In this document: in pieces, positions 1 through 8,945 of the stretch | Numbering within the stretch: the first letter of the stretch is position 1 | How the letters are laid out: every line of letters begins with the position of its first letter | Assembly: GCA_029777225.1 (NCBI GenBank) | Contig: JAKOSR010000065.1 | Location: 1 to 38,981, forward strand | Source of the DNA: Chloroflexota bacterium | GTDB lineage: Bacteria > Chloroflexota > Anaerolineae > Anaerolineales > Anaerolineaceae | Length of the DNA: 38,981 nucleotides | Direction: 5' to 3' | The notes under the pieces: model-generated | The model's database searches: none | What the model saw: the letters and a program-made list of their open reading frames with translations, nothing else | What the model was told of the DNA's origin: nothing | Program-made: the position numbers and the translations under genes

Positions 1-941
1 AAGACCCGGTCGCGTTTCAACGTTTGCAGATGGTGGTGGTGGATGAACAGCATCGTTTTGGGGTGGCACAACGGGCGGCCTTGCGCGGCAAGGGAGACAA
101 CCCCCATTTGCTCGTGATGACGGCCACGCCCATTCCGCGGTCTCTGCAATTGACGATTTTTGGGGACCTGGATGTCAGCATCATGGATGAGATGCCCGCT
201 GGTCGGCGACCGATTGAAACCAGCATTGTCCTGCCGGCTGAGCGTGAGCAGGTATATGGCCAAATCCAATCCCAGGTGGCGAAGGGCTACCAGGCATTCA
301 TCATCTATCCACTGGTGGAACAGGGGGACAATGAAGAGAGCAAGGCGGCGGTGGAGGAAAGCGAACGGCTTCAAAAGGAGATTTTCCCGAATTTGCGGGT
401 TGGATTGGTGCACGGCCGGCTGAAACCAGCTGAGAAAGACGCGGTGATGCTGGCCTTTCGCAACAAGGACTATGACGTGCTGGTTTCGACCTCCGTGGTG
501 GAAGTGGGCGTGGATATTCCCAACGCCACCATGATGGTCATAGAAGGCGCGAACCGCTTTGGCCTGGCCCAGCTGCACCAATTCAGGGGGAGAGTTGGAC
601 GCGGCGAAGCCCAATCCTACTGCGTGCTCATCCCGGAGACAGATGACGCGGCTGAAAATGAGCGGCTGAGAGTGATGACCGAAACCAATGATGGTTTTGT
701 GCTGGCTGAAAAAGACCTCTCCCAACGGGGACCGGGGGACTTTTTAGGGACACGGCAGGCGGGTTTCGTGGATTTGAAAATGGCGAACCTGGCGGATACC
801 CGTGTTATCCAAAAAGCACGGGCCATCGCCGAAGAAGTGCTCAAGCAAGATCCGGAGTTGATTTCTGACGAAAACCTGGCGTTACACCAGGCTGTTGATA
901 CTTTTTGGCCATCTCAGGATGGCAATGGAGACATGAGCTAA
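1..941 (+). CDS. recG: ATP-dependent DNA helicase RecG, C-terminal part (5' end outside window)
   Basis: RecG is a superfamily 2 helicase that remodels stalled replication forks and Holliday junctions. The window opens inside its helicase core in frame 3, so the N-terminal wedge domain and Walker A are missing. Visible motifs, in order, are the DEQHRFG Walker B box, TATPIPRSL (motif III), a motif V/VI block containing STSVVEVGVD and the arginine-finger segment QFRGRVGRG, and the terminal TRG-like segment GPGDFLGTRQAG, which couples ATP hydrolysis to translocation. The order and the C-terminal length are normal for RecG. The stop TAA (939-941) overlaps the coaD start codon by one base, so translational coupling is likely. 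The neighbourhood recG-coaD is common in bacteria, often with rsmD between them, which is absent here. Identification is secure. Confidence 0.97.
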   Translation, partial: DPVAFQRLQMVVVDEQHRFGVAQRAALRGKGDNPHLLVMTATPIPRSLQLTIFGDLDVSIMDEMPAGRRPIETSIVLPAEREQVYGQIQSQVAKGYQAFIIYPLVEQGDNEESKAAVEESERLQKEIFPNLRVGLVHGRLKPAEKDAVMLAFRNKDYDVLVSTSVVEVGVDIPNATMMVIEGANRFGLAQLHQFRGRVGRGEAQSYCVLIPETDDAAENERLRVMTETNDGFVLAEKDLSQRGPGDFLGTRQAGFVDLKMANLADTRVIQKARAIAEEVLKQDPELISDENLALHQAVDTFWPSQDGNGDMS

Positions 942-1465
942 TGACACGCGTACTATTCCCTGGCACATTTGACCCAATTCACTTTGGACACCTGGACATC
1001 GCCCGCAGGGCAGCCCGGATGTTCGATGAAGTGGTGGTCGCGGTGTACGACAGACCCCTCAAGACCCTGCTCTTTTCGCCAGAAGAGCGCATCCAGCTGG
1101 TGAGGGAAGTACTGCAGGGGGATGAGAGAATCAGCGTTATCGGGTATTCGGGACTGACGATTAATTTTGCCAAGCAAATCGGCGCGCATGCCATCGTGCG
1201 CGGGCTGCGGGTGTTCTCGGATTTCGAGTACGAATTCCGCATGGCGCTGGCGAATAACCGGCTGGAGCCCGAAATTGACACCATCGCGCTCATCACCACG
1301 GAGAGCAATACTTTCCTGTCCTCTTCCACCGTCAAGGAGATTGCCAGCCTGGGTGGGGATGTCTCGAGCATGGTGCCAGAGAACGTCAGAGCAGCACTGG
1401 CGCGGCGCTTCAGGGAGTTGGACGAAGACGCGAAACCGCGCCCGGAGACCTCCATCAAGGATTAA
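941..1465 (+). CDS. coaD: Phosphopantetheine adenylyltransferase
   Basis: CoaD joins 4'-phosphopantetheine to ATP to make dephospho-CoA, the penultimate step of coenzyme A synthesis in the cytosol. The 174-residue product starts MTRVLFPGTFDPIHFGHLD, which holds the nucleotidyltransferase (H/T)xGH signature. Further on are RGLRVFSDFEYEFRMA and a C-terminal LSSSTVKEIASLGGDV segment matching the ISSTxxR-type phosphate-binding region, here with K instead of R. The frame is open upstream to 905, but the ATG at 941 gives the canonical N-terminus. It has a GGAG at 927-930 inside recG and overlaps the recG stop by one base, so this start is chosen. The family is usually about 160 residues, and this one has a slightly longer acidic tail. 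Confidence 0.97.
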   Translation: MTRVLFPGTFDPIHFGHLDIARRAARMFDEVVVAVYDRPLKTLLFSPEERIQLVREVLQGDERISVIGYSGLTINFAKQIGAHAIVRGLRVFSDFEYEFRMALANNRLEPEIDTIALITTESNTFLSSSTVKEIASLGGDVSSMVPENVRAALARRFRELDEDAKPRPETSIKD

Positions 1466-1537
1466 CAAGCTTTACCTGAGAAAAGCGCCAAAGAATGATA
1501 AACTTTAAGTCTGAATGATGAGTGATGGAGAGAAATA

Positions 1538-1993
1538 ATGGACATTCTGCATCTTGTGGACCGTCTGGAAGAATTGTTCAATAACAGCAAGCCGATTCCG
1601 CTGACCCGAAATGTCGTGGTGGATGAAAACGCTTTCATGGATATCATCGATCAGATGCGCATCTCCATCCCCGACGACATCAAGAAGGCCCAGCAGGTCA
1701 TCGCGCAAAAGGACCGCATCCTGGCCCAAGCACAGGAAGAAGCTAACCGGACGCTGCTGCTTGCCCGCGAAAAAAGCGAGAAGATGATTGAGAAGAGTGA
1801 GGTCTACCAGGCCGCGCAGGATAGGGTGGCGCAAATTGAAGACCAAGCCCGGAAGAACGCCTCACAAACGCAAGAGGAAGCCGACAGCTACGCCAGGGAC
1901 ATGCTAAGGCGGTTGGAAGCAGAATTGAACCAGGTGTTAATCCAGGTTCAAAACGGCATCCAGGCGCTTGACCAAGAAAACAATTCGGATTAG
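1538..1993 (+). CDS. Small coiled-coil protein of unknown function downstream of coaD
   Basis: The 151-residue product is dominated by a long, highly charged helix (about residues 45-145) rich in Glu, Gln, Ala, Arg and Lys, with heptad-like spacing. It resembles the stalk-type coiled coils of F/V-ATPase B/E subunits or DivIVA-like proteins. The N-terminal 40 residues (MDILHLVDRLEELFNNSKPI) look like a short helical cap. No catalytic motif, membrane segment or signal peptide is visible. The ATG follows a good Shine-Dalgarno sequence (ATGGAGAGAA). It lies 72 bp after coaD on the same strand and converges on lon, and its stop is only 27 bp from the lon stop. Automated pipelines may call it an ATP synthase B-like protein, but no ATP synthase genes are nearby and I do not support that function. 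Confidence 0.85.
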   Translation: MDILHLVDRLEELFNNSKPIPLTRNVVVDENAFMDIIDQMRISIPDDIKKAQQVIAQKDRILAQAQEEANRTLLLAREKSEKMIEKSEVYQAAQDRVAQIEDQARKNASQTQEEADSYARDMLRRLEAELNQVLIQVQNGIQALDQENNSD

Positions 1994-2020
1994 GGCTGCT
2001 TTGGGCGATTGAAGGTGGCT

Positions 2021-4519
2021 TCAGATCACCTTGGGCGATTCATCCGTACCGGTTTGGGCGGTTTTCCTGCTTTTTGACTTGGGTGCCTTATGGGGCTTCG
2101 CGAAAACCGGCGGATTGCTGAGGGACTCAGCCAAAACCTCGTCCATGTGTTCCACGAAAACAATTTTTAGCGTGTCGAAAATCCTGGCGGGCAATTCCTC
2201 CAGGTCTTTCTCATTTTTCCTGGGGAGCAGCACTTTTTTGATGCCGGCCCGATAGGCGGCGAGAACCTTTTCCCGCACCCCACCCACAGGCAACACACGC
2301 CCCCGCAGGGTGATTTCACCAGTCATGGCAACATCGTGCCTGACCGGCACACCCAGGACAGCCGAGGTAATGGCGGTGGCCAGTGTAATCCCGGCGGAGG
2401 GTCCATCCTTTGGAATGGCACCTTCCGGCACGTGGATGTGAACGTCGTATTCTTCAAAGAATCCCTCAGGAATTTGGAACAATTCCGCCCTGGATTTCAG
2501 GTACGAGAGCGCAGCTTGGGCTGATTCCTGCATAATCTCACCAATCTGGCCGGTGATTTGAAGGTTGCTTTTGCCCGGGATGGCCAACACTTCGATTGGC
2601 ATAATCTCGCCGGAACTTTCCGTCCAGGCCATGGCGGTGGCAAGTCCAATTTCGTCCACCAGTTCGGCGTTTTGCTGGAAAAATTCCTGCGGTCCGAGAT
2701 AACCCTGGATGTCCTCTTCGTCGACGCGGGTGGGGATGGGTTTACCCTCGGATTTCAACCGGGCGATTTTGCGCAAAATAGCCCCGATTTCCCTTTCAAG
2801 ATTGCGCACGCCGGCTTCATAAGTGTAGGCTTCGATAACGCGAATCAAGGCGGCATCGGTAAAGAAGATGGGCTCTTCGTCCAGACCGTTTTGCAGCAAT
2901 TGTTCCGGAATGAGAAATTGGCGGGAGATTTCAAGCTTGTCCTCCTGGATGTAACCAGGGAACTCAATTAACTCCATCCGGTCCAGCAAAGCGGGTGGGA
3001 TGGCCGCCGCCGAGTTGGCGGTGGTGATGAACAGCGTCGAGGACAAATCGTAGGGAATATCCAGGTAATGGTCCTGGAAGGCGAAGTTTTGCTCGGGATC
3101 AAGCACTTCCAAAAGGGCAGCTGCGGGATCACCCTGGAAGTCTGAGCTAAGCTTGTCGACTTCATCAAGCATGAAAACCGGGTTAATCACACCGGCTTTT
3201 TTCATGGTCTGTAAGATGCGGCCAGGCAAGGCGCCGATATAGGTTCGGCGGTGGCCGCGAATTTCGGCTTCATCATGCACGCCGCCCAGGGAAACGCGCA
3301 CGAACTTGCGTTCCATGGCCTCGGCGATGGATTGGCCGAGGGAAGTCTTGCCGGTGCCAGGTGCGCCGACAAAGCACAGGATGGGTTGACGGGAGCGCTT
3401 GGGTATTAAACTATGCACAGCCAGGTACTCGAGGATGCGGTCCTTGGCTTTCTTGAGGCCGTAATGATTTTTGTTAAGGATTTCCTCGGCATGAAGAATG
3501 CTCAGATTGTCTGTTGTTTTCTCAATCCAGGGAAGGTCCAAAATCCAGCGGACGTATGTTTGAATCATACCGCTTTCAGGTGAGAGGCTGGGGGTGGTTT
3601 TTAGCCGGCCCAGCTCTTTTTGGGCAGTCTCGCGGGCTTCCCTGCCCAATGGCTTGGTTTCGAGCAAATCCTCCAGGTTGCGGATATCCGGGTCCACCGA
3701 TTTGCTTTCGCCAAGCTGTTTTTGGATTTGGTTGAGTTGCTCCTGCAGATACGCTTCGCGGTGTGATTGGTCCATCTCGCCCTGGACCTGGCTTTGAATC
3801 TCCGCTTCAAGGGACAATAATTGCAGCTTTTCCATCAGGATGGGAAGCAACATGCGGAGACGTTCTGTGCCTTTGATTTCGACCAGCAGGTCGAGACGGG
3901 TCTTATATGGGATTTCCAGCGTGGAGGTGATGAAATCAGCCAGCTGGGAGGGGTTGTCAATATTTTTGGCGAGATTGAGGATGTCATCGCTTAGCTCGCC
4001 ACTTTCTTCAATAAACTGGGCGTAAGCTTTTAGGACCAGGTTCGTCAGCGCGGTGGCCTCCCTGGATTTCCTGGAATTATCACGGGCTACGACGGCAGTG
4101 GCGTATGGCATGTCGTTTTCGACCAGGATTTCCTGGATGTGGACTCTGCGACGGCCCTGCAACAAGCCACTCGCGCTGCCATCATCCTCTGGCACGATTT
4201 GACCTACCGCGATTTCAACGCCGATTGCCAGGTAAGAATCCTTCTCTAGCGGGTCCGGCGAGATGCCAAAGAAAGTGGTATTACTTTCAAAGGCTTTCGC
4301 GACAATATCAAGCGCGCCGCTGCCCTTTTCAAAGTGCAGGGTGGTCATCGCATAAGGGAAAAGCACCGTGTCGTTAATGAAGAGCAATGGCGCTTTCATT
4401 AGGCTGTCCGCTCCTGGTTTTCGGTTTTTCACCTCATGCAAATGACTCATGTCGGCCAGAATTGGCAGTTTGAGGCGGATATCCATGTCGGGTTTAAATG
4501 GAGGGAAATCTTCTTCCAT
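2021..4519 (-). CDS. lon: ATP-dependent endopeptidase Lon
   Basis: Lon is a cytosolic AAA+ serine protease that unfolds and degrades damaged or regulatory proteins. The 832-residue product has a LonN (PUA-like) substrate-binding domain (about 40-240), a coiled coil (about 240-310), an AAA+ module with Walker A GAPGTGKT (385-392) and Walker B VFMLDEVDK (448-456), and a protease domain with PKDGPSAG (Ser708) and GGVREKVLAA (Lys751), the Ser-Lys dyad. The length is normal apart from a short basic-polar tail after about residue 805 (KPHKAPKSKSRK) that may be disordered. The start ATG at 4519 is preceded by AGGAAGA on the minus strand. It sits 52 bp downstream of folC in the same direction and is probably cotranscribed with it. 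I saw no obvious HrcA/CIRCE heat-shock operator in front. Confidence 0.97.
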   Translation of the reverse strand: MEEDFPPFKPDMDIRLKLPILADMSHLHEVKNRKPGADSLMKAPLLFINDTVLFPYAMTTLHFEKGSGALDIVAKAFESNTTFFGISPDPLEKDSYLAIGVEIAVGQIVPEDDGSASGLLQGRRRVHIQEILVENDMPYATAVVARDNSRKSREATALTNLVLKAYAQFIEESGELSDDILNLAKNIDNPSQLADFITSTLEIPYKTRLDLLVEIKGTERLRMLLPILMEKLQLLSLEAEIQSQVQGEMDQSHREAYLQEQLNQIQKQLGESKSVDPDIRNLEDLLETKPLGREARETAQKELGRLKTTPSLSPESGMIQTYVRWILDLPWIEKTTDNLSILHAEEILNKNHYGLKKAKDRILEYLAVHSLIPKRSRQPILCFVGAPGTGKTSLGQSIAEAMERKFVRVSLGGVHDEAEIRGHRRTYIGALPGRILQTMKKAGVINPVFMLDEVDKLSSDFQGDPAAALLEVLDPEQNFAFQDHYLDIPYDLSSTLFITTANSAAAIPPALLDRMELIEFPGYIQEDKLEISRQFLIPEQLLQNGLDEEPIFFTDAALIRVIEAYTYEAGVRNLEREIGAILRKIARLKSEGKPIPTRVDEEDIQGYLGPQEFFQQNAELVDEIGLATAMAWTESSGEIMPIEVLAIPGKSNLQITGQIGEIMQESAQAALSYLKSRAELFQIPEGFFEEYDVHIHVPEGAIPKDGPSAGITLATAITSAVLGVPVRHDVAMTGEITLRGRVLPVGGVREKVLAAYRAGIKKVLLPRKNEKDLEELPARIFDTLKIVFVEHMDEVLAESLSNPPVFAKPHKAPKSKSRKTAQTGTDESPKVI

Positions 4520-4571
4520 GTGTTCTTCCTATCTCTTGGGCTGGTGATGTTACCACAGAACCACTGAAGGT

Positions 4572-5930
4572 TTACTTCTCCAGGGTGGGCCAGATTGCCC
4601 TGGCAGCCGCGGCAATGAACACACTGCCAGCGACCAGGATGCCTTTTTGACCACCAGCCAGGGAGAGTGCCTGTCGCATGGCTTCTTCCGCGGGGGCAAC
4701 ACCGAGGGTTGGCACCTGGTAGGCACTGACCAACCTGGCCAACTCCTGGGCATCCATGGCACGGGGGTGGGTGGATTGGGTGGTGACGACCATTTCAACC
4801 CGGGGAATAATCTCAGAGAGCATCGCGTCCAATTCCTTATCCGCGGAGACGCCAAAAACCAGGATAATGGGCAGGTCCGGAAAGTACTCGTCGATGGCAT
4901 TGCGCAAAACGCGCATGGAATCGCCGTTATGGGCGGAGTCAATCACCACAGGGGGGTGTTTACGTAACAATTCGAAACGGGCGGGCCATTCAACCTGCCT
5001 GAAACCTTTTTGGATGGCGGTTCTGGTCAGCCGAAAGCCTGCCTGGCGGGCCACATCCAGCGCGGTCAGGGCAGTGGCGGCGTTTTGCACCTGGTGAAAA
5101 CCGAGCAGAGGGAGTGTGAGGAGTAAGGGTGTACGCGCACTGCCACGGAGCTTTTTGAAGGCTGAGTCCTGTTTGAGCAAAATCAACATTTTCTGGGTGC
5201 TCAAGGTGTGGGAGACCTCGTGGTAAGTGTAGGCGCGTTCGACCAGCGTATAGGGAGCACCACGTTCCTGGCTGAGGCGCACGAGCTCCTTTTCCGCTTC
5301 GGGAGCCTGCGGGGCGATAACCACCGGCCTGCCCGGCTTGATGATGCCGCCTTTCTCGAAGGCGATTTCGGTGAGCGTATCCCCGAGTACATTGCGGTGA
5401 TCATAGGAAATGGGCGTAATGACGGACACGAGGGGATCGATGACGTTCGTCGCGTCCAGGCGCCCACCCAGGCCCACTTCAATCACGGCAATATCCACCA
5501 TTTGTTCGGCGAAGAATTGAAAGCACATCGCGGTGGTGAGCTCGAAGGTGGTCACATCAGGCACTTTTCCCGCGATTTGGCGCAAGCCATCCGTGAGACG
5601 CACAAGCTCCTGGCGATTTATTTCAATGCCGTTGACCTTAATCCGCTCGGTAAATTCCTGGAGGTGTGGCGAGGTGTACAAACCAACCTTGTAACCAGCG
5701 GCCTGCAACGCGGAGGCACAAAAGGAGGCAGTGGAGCCTTTGCCTTTGGTGCCGGCAACGTGAATGGATGGGAACGAGCGTTCAGGGTTATCCATCAGGG
5801 CCATGAGTTGGCGCATGCGGTCCAGCTTGAAAAAACGATGCGTGTCGTCCAGGTGCCGCTTCATGCTGAAGTCGACAAAACTGTACAACCAATCGAGAGA
5901 GTCGTTATAAAGCGCGTCCAAAGTTAGCAT
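4572..5930 (-). CDS. folC: Folylpolyglutamate synthase / dihydrofolate synthase
   Basis: FolC is a Mur-ligase-type enzyme that adds glutamate to dihydropteroate and/or tetrahydrofolates using ATP, keeping folates in the cell. The 452-residue product shows the P-loop HVAGTKGKGSTA (residues about 57-68), the folate-binding segment YTSPHLQEFTERIKVNG, the motif VIEVGLGGRLDATNVI, the ENAxT-type region (FHQVQNAATALTALD) and a C-terminal VIDSAHNGDSM segment corresponding to the DGAHN box. Start choice: the ATG at 5930 is preceded by AGGCGGA. Upstream, between this gene and the end of the TPR gene, lies a perfect 12-bp hairpin followed by TATAAT, so folC may have its own promoter, although no good -35 is visible. 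lon follows 52 bp downstream. Confidence 0.96.
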   Translation of the reverse strand: MLTLDALYNDSLDWLYSFVDFSMKRHLDDTHRFFKLDRMRQLMALMDNPERSFPSIHVAGTKGKGSTASFCASALQAAGYKVGLYTSPHLQEFTERIKVNGIEINRQELVRLTDGLRQIAGKVPDVTTFELTTAMCFQFFAEQMVDIAVIEVGLGGRLDATNVIDPLVSVITPISYDHRNVLGDTLTEIAFEKGGIIKPGRPVVIAPQAPEAEKELVRLSQERGAPYTLVERAYTYHEVSHTLSTQKMLILLKQDSAFKKLRGSARTPLLLTLPLLGFHQVQNAATALTALDVARQAGFRLTRTAIQKGFRQVEWPARFELLRKHPPVVIDSAHNGDSMRVLRNAIDEYFPDLPIILVFGVSADKELDAMLSEIIPRVEMVVTTQSTHPRAMDAQELARLVSAYQVPTLGVAPAEEAMRQALSLAGGQKGILVAGSVFIAAAARAIWPTLEK

Positions 5931-5956
5931 AATCCGCCTGTCATCGCGATAATTAT

Positions 5957-5985
5957 AATGCTCCAGCCCTCAAGGCTGGAGCATT
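5957..5985 (-). terminator. Hairpin after the TPR membrane protein gene, possible terminator
   Basis: A perfect 12-bp inverted repeat (5957-5968 with 5974-5985) encloses a 5-nt loop CTCAA. It lies between the stop of the 616-residue TPR gene and folC on the minus strand. Read on that strand, it is followed by TATAATTATC rather than a clean U-run, so termination may be weak. The same TATAAT could act as a -10 for folC. Confidence 0.55.
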
Positions 5986-6017
5986 TGTACGCGTTCGGGA
6001 TGTTCGTGAAAAGTTAA

Positions 6018-7868
6018 TCAGGGCGTGGTCAGGTCCATCATCAGAACGTAACCAATGATGGCAAAAGAGCTGCCCCTGAACTCAACGAGCACGCATTCGC
6101 GGTTGAAGTTGTCAAAACGTCGCTCGGACATGGGCAACAAGGTCAGGGTGGTGCCGGCTGGGATGCGGCCCGTGGCACTATAATTGTCGTAACAATCATT
6201 GCGGGCCCAGACTTCGCGAATGGTCGCAACTGTGATGATTGGGGTTGGGGTCGCGGTGTACGTTGGGGTCGGGGAATAATCCGGCGTGGGAGTCAGGGTG
6301 ACCGTCGGGGTTTGGGTGATAGTCGGCGTGAGGGTGATGGTGGGTGTGCGGGTCACCGTGGGGGTGAGGGCCAGGTTGCGCTCACGAACAGCGTTACTGA
6401 TACCGCGCACGGCCGTGGAGAGGAGCAGGACGAGGAACACCACGGAGAGAAGCAGTCCCAAGCCTCCCAGCAAATAGGTGGGTAGGAAACCGCGCTTGAG
6501 TTCCAGAATTTTCGGGTCCTGGGGGAAACGGCGGCCGGCATCGCGATTGATGCGCAACGCAGCAAGGTTGAAGAAACGATTGCCGTCCTTGAGGGCGTCT
6601 TCCGCGCGTTTGATGGAATCCTCGTGTTTGCCAATTTGTGACTCGAGCTCACTAATCTCGTTTTCCAACGAGAGACTCTGGGAATCGTAGGCGTCCAGCT
6701 TACGCAAAAGGTCAAGGTTTTCACGCGCGCCGGCAACCTTTTGCCTGGCAAGCGAGACGGTGGGTGCGGTGGTGGCATCCTGCTTGAGCCGCAGGGTGTT
6801 ATCGAGGAGCGATTGGATGGTGGCCGGGATCAGGAGGTCAAGGCGGTTGCGAAGCCGGCTGATTTGCGAGATTTCGCCGTATTTCATCCTGACACGTTCA
6901 AGCTTGGCCTTGGAGTCTGCCAGTTTTTCCGGTGGAATCTTGCCGCTGCTGCTGACCACATCGCTGACTTCATCCAGTGCCGCGATGTCGGCGCGCACTT
7001 CCGCGGCTTTGTCGATGTATTCGGGGATGGCCACGGCGCTGGCAGCCGTCTGGATTTTCCCCAGCGCGGTCACTAACTCACCCTGGGAAAGCAAATTGAG
7101 GCCTTCCTTGTATACATCATAAGCCTGCATCTGGTTTTCAAGGTCGTGACGCAGCTCTTCACCTTCGCGCCAGCGCTTGATGCCAGCCTCCTGCAGGTGC
7201 TCGAAGGCCTCGTCAAGATAATTGAGGGCCACCTTATAACGAAAGACGCGCGCAGCACTTTGCGCTTTTCCGTAGGCTTTACCGGCATCGGGCGGGAGGG
7301 CAACTGAAGGAATATTGCCGGAACGAAGGTAATCCTCCGCTTCGGTGTGGTGTTCCTGGGCCCGGGTCCAGGCTGGCTCGAGCTGTAAGACCTTTTCGTA
7401 AAGAGGGATGGCGACCTGGTAATTGCCCTTGTAGAAGGCTTCTTCGGCCTCATCCATCATGCGTTCGGCGTCAGGGTCGTGCGAGGAGGTGAAGAACTTG
7501 CGCAGGGGATCTACACCCAGGCCGCCAGTGTCATCGCTGCCACGGAGGGAACTGCGGGTGATGCGTGGGGCTGCAGGTTCGGCGGGGTTTTGCGGGGCAG
7601 AGGCAGCCGGAGCCTGGTCAATGGCTGATCGGGCGGGTTTGGACGCGGATCCTGCCCCAGCGGCACGCCTGCTGCGTTCACGGCGGAGGTCCCTCAGGAG
7701 CCGGTTGGCATCCTCCAGGTCATCGATGTTGACGTTTTCCGTAATCCGTTTCGTGGCGAGGGCTTCCAGGTAGGTGGAAAGACTGCTTTCCACCTGGGCA
7801 AGTTCTTCGTCACTCGGATTTTCCTGTTCAAGTATCTTGTTGGCCTGTTCAATGAGCTCAGAAATCAT
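6018..7868 (-). CDS. TPR / single-TM protein with Thr-Pro linker and C-terminal SH3-like domain
   Basis: This 616-residue protein is not assignable to a named family. Seen in order: a helical N-terminus (1-65), an Ala/Pro-rich linker (66-125), a TPR-like pair around 134-170 (AEEAFYKGNYQVAIPLYEKV), long helical repeats and a coiled coil (200-450), one strong transmembrane helix (about 461-486), a Thr-Pro repeat linker (502-543), and a compact C-terminal domain (547-613) that looks SH3-like. The positive-inside rule (KRG before the TM, and a large charged N-part) and the Thr-Pro wall-spanning linker suggest cytosolic TPRs and an external SH3-like domain. The start has AAAGGACC upstream. It is the third gene of an operon, 36 bp after a kinase-like gene, suggesting a trans-envelope sensor or scaffold for the two kinase-like proteins. 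Confidence 0.85.
   Translation of the reverse strand: MISELIEQANKILEQENPSDEELAQVESSLSTYLEALATKRITENVNIDDLEDANRLLRDLRRERSRRAAGAGSASKPARSAIDQAPAASAPQNPAEPAAPRITRSSLRGSDDTGGLGVDPLRKFFTSSHDPDAERMMDEAEEAFYKGNYQVAIPLYEKVLQLEPAWTRAQEHHTEAEDYLRSGNIPSVALPPDAGKAYGKAQSAARVFRYKVALNYLDEAFEHLQEAGIKRWREGEELRHDLENQMQAYDVYKEGLNLLSQGELVTALGKIQTAASAVAIPEYIDKAAEVRADIAALDEVSDVVSSSGKIPPEKLADSKAKLERVRMKYGEISQISRLRNRLDLLIPATIQSLLDNTLRLKQDATTAPTVSLARQKVAGARENLDLLRKLDAYDSQSLSLENEISELESQIGKHEDSIKRAEDALKDGNRFFNLAALRINRDAGRRFPQDPKILELKRGFLPTYLLGGLGLLLSVVFLVLLLSTAVRGISNAVRERNLALTPTVTRTPTITLTPTITQTPTVTLTPTPDYSPTPTYTATPTPIITVATIREVWARNDCYDNYSATGRIPAGTTLTLLPMSERRFDNFNRECVLVEFRGSSFAIIGYVLMMDLTTP
6240..6365 (-). repeat. Degenerate Thr-Pro coding repeat (linker)
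   Basis: About seven imperfect units encode alternating Thr-Pro-Thr-Val/Ile-Thr steps in residues 502-543 of the TPR membrane protein. On the plus strand the units read as GGGGT/GGGTG-type tracts. Similar but shorter Thr-Pro linkers follow the lipoprotein signals of the CapA-like and Slt proteins in this window, so this is a protein-level cell-surface spacer and not a DNA regulatory array. Confidence 0.8.
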
Positions 7869-7904
7869 TGAGGTCCTTTCGAGCCGGGGAAGCCGGCATC
7901 CTGT

Positions 7905-8915
7905 TTATTGTCTTTTCTTTTGCAGGCTTTGCAGCGTTTCTTTCATTTCCCCGGCACTGGAGAAACCGCCATCGAGCGCTTTTTCGAGGAATCGCATCTC
8001 ATCCGCGTTGAGGCGGTTTTGCACGTCAAACGAATAAGAGGCCTTGTAGCGCGTGGGGGCATTGGCGATGTCTTCGGGGCGGTTTGGACCCACAGCAACG
8101 GTGCCAGGGGCCTGTCTGCCGGTGAAGATGTGGTGGAGCGCCCTGGAGCTGAATTGGACCAGGTCAGCCTGCTGGACTTCAGGCGAAAACCTGCCTGGAA
8201 GCCAATGACCGATATTCCAATCAATCATTATTACTTTTTGGCGAAAATCGTTCCAGTAATAGTGCAGGAGTTTATGGTCCAGGTAGGTGGCTCCCTGGCT
8301 GTGGGCTGTTTCGAGCATCCCACAAATTTGCGTTGCGATGTCCAACACTTGTTTCATGCTCAAATTACGCACGAAATTACCGCGGGTGTAGCCGGCATCG
8401 CAAACCAGGTACAGGTTATCTTCCCAGCGGCGCTCAAGGATAAGGAAAGGCAGCCAATCATCGGCCAGGCGTTCCTCGAACTGGTCCAGCACGTCTGTAA
8501 TTTCATCCGGCTCAAAAACGACCAGCCTGCCGGTTATTTTGCTCGCAGCGCCCTGTTCCTCCATTTGCTTTGAAAGGGGGGCGATTTCGGAAGGCCAGCC
8601 GCTTCCGTTGGTTAGTTTAAGGTAACCGGCCTGCAACATCGGGGTTAGGCCATCAAGGCCATGCAAACCTGCCAGGATGTTCAGTTCTTCAAGGAAAAGC
8701 GGCCGGGCATAGGCAATTTTATCGTGGCGCATCACCTTGAAGGCAGGGTCCCTGCGATAGGGTGAGAGGCCGATGGCATTTTTTAGCAGAAATACGCGGG
8801 CACTCGAGCCAGCCGCTTCCGGGATGGCGTAGTCTTGTTGGCCCGCGGTCAACCAGGTATCGAGCGGTTCGCCGAGATAAAGCCCGGTTCGCGCGTCCAA
8901 ATTTAATTCTCGCAT
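7905..8915 (-). CDS. Divergent protein-kinase-like protein (short)
   Basis: The 336-residue product has a degenerate protein-kinase fold. It lacks a recognisable glycine-rich loop, but AFKVM (Lys60) fits the ATP-anchoring lysine and LFLEELNIL (Glu76/77) fits the helix-C glutamate. The catalytic loop reads YLDHKLLHYYWN (Asp213, Lys215, His218), so the HRD histidine, the arginine and the metal-binding Asn are replaced. DFG is replaced by IDWNIG (Asp232). Catalytic Asp and Lys survive, so activity is possible but unproven. The same D-x-K-x-x-H signature occurs in the longer kinase-like gene just upstream, so they are probably paralogues. The start at 8915 has GGAGAA nine bases upstream. The spacing, 30 bp from the upstream gene and 36 bp to the next, indicates one operon. 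Confidence 0.85.
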   Translation of the reverse strand: MRELNLDARTGLYLGEPLDTWLTAGQQDYAIPEAAGSSARVFLLKNAIGLSPYRRDPAFKVMRHDKIAYARPLFLEELNILAGLHGLDGLTPMLQAGYLKLTNGSGWPSEIAPLSKQMEEQGAASKITGRLVVFEPDEITDVLDQFEERLADDWLPFLILERRWEDNLYLVCDAGYTRGNFVRNLSMKQVLDIATQICGMLETAHSQGATYLDHKLLHYYWNDFRQKVIMIDWNIGHWLPGRFSPEVQQADLVQFSSRALHHIFTGRQAPGTVAVGPNRPEDIANAPTRYKASYSFDVQNRLNADEMRFLEKALDGGFSSAGEMKETLQSLQKKRQ

Positions 8916-8945
8916 GTGTTTTGTTCTCCAAATGGCGGAGCAATT

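Noticed and set aside
2000..2040. Direct repeat TTGGGCGATT and a 6-bp inverted repeat at the junction of the coiled-coil gene and lon
   Set aside because: They are too short and without U-runs, may be chance, and I could not support a terminator or attachment site.
5208..5927. Long plus-strand reading frame opposite folC (239 codons)
   Set aside because: It lies entirely antisense to a clear folC. Its translation has no domain motif and its codon pattern mirrors the third-position GC bias of folC.
6240..6365. Possible CRISPR-like or minisatellite array
   Set aside because: The repeats are in frame, imperfect, without unique spacers, and encode a Thr-Pro linker in a membrane protein.
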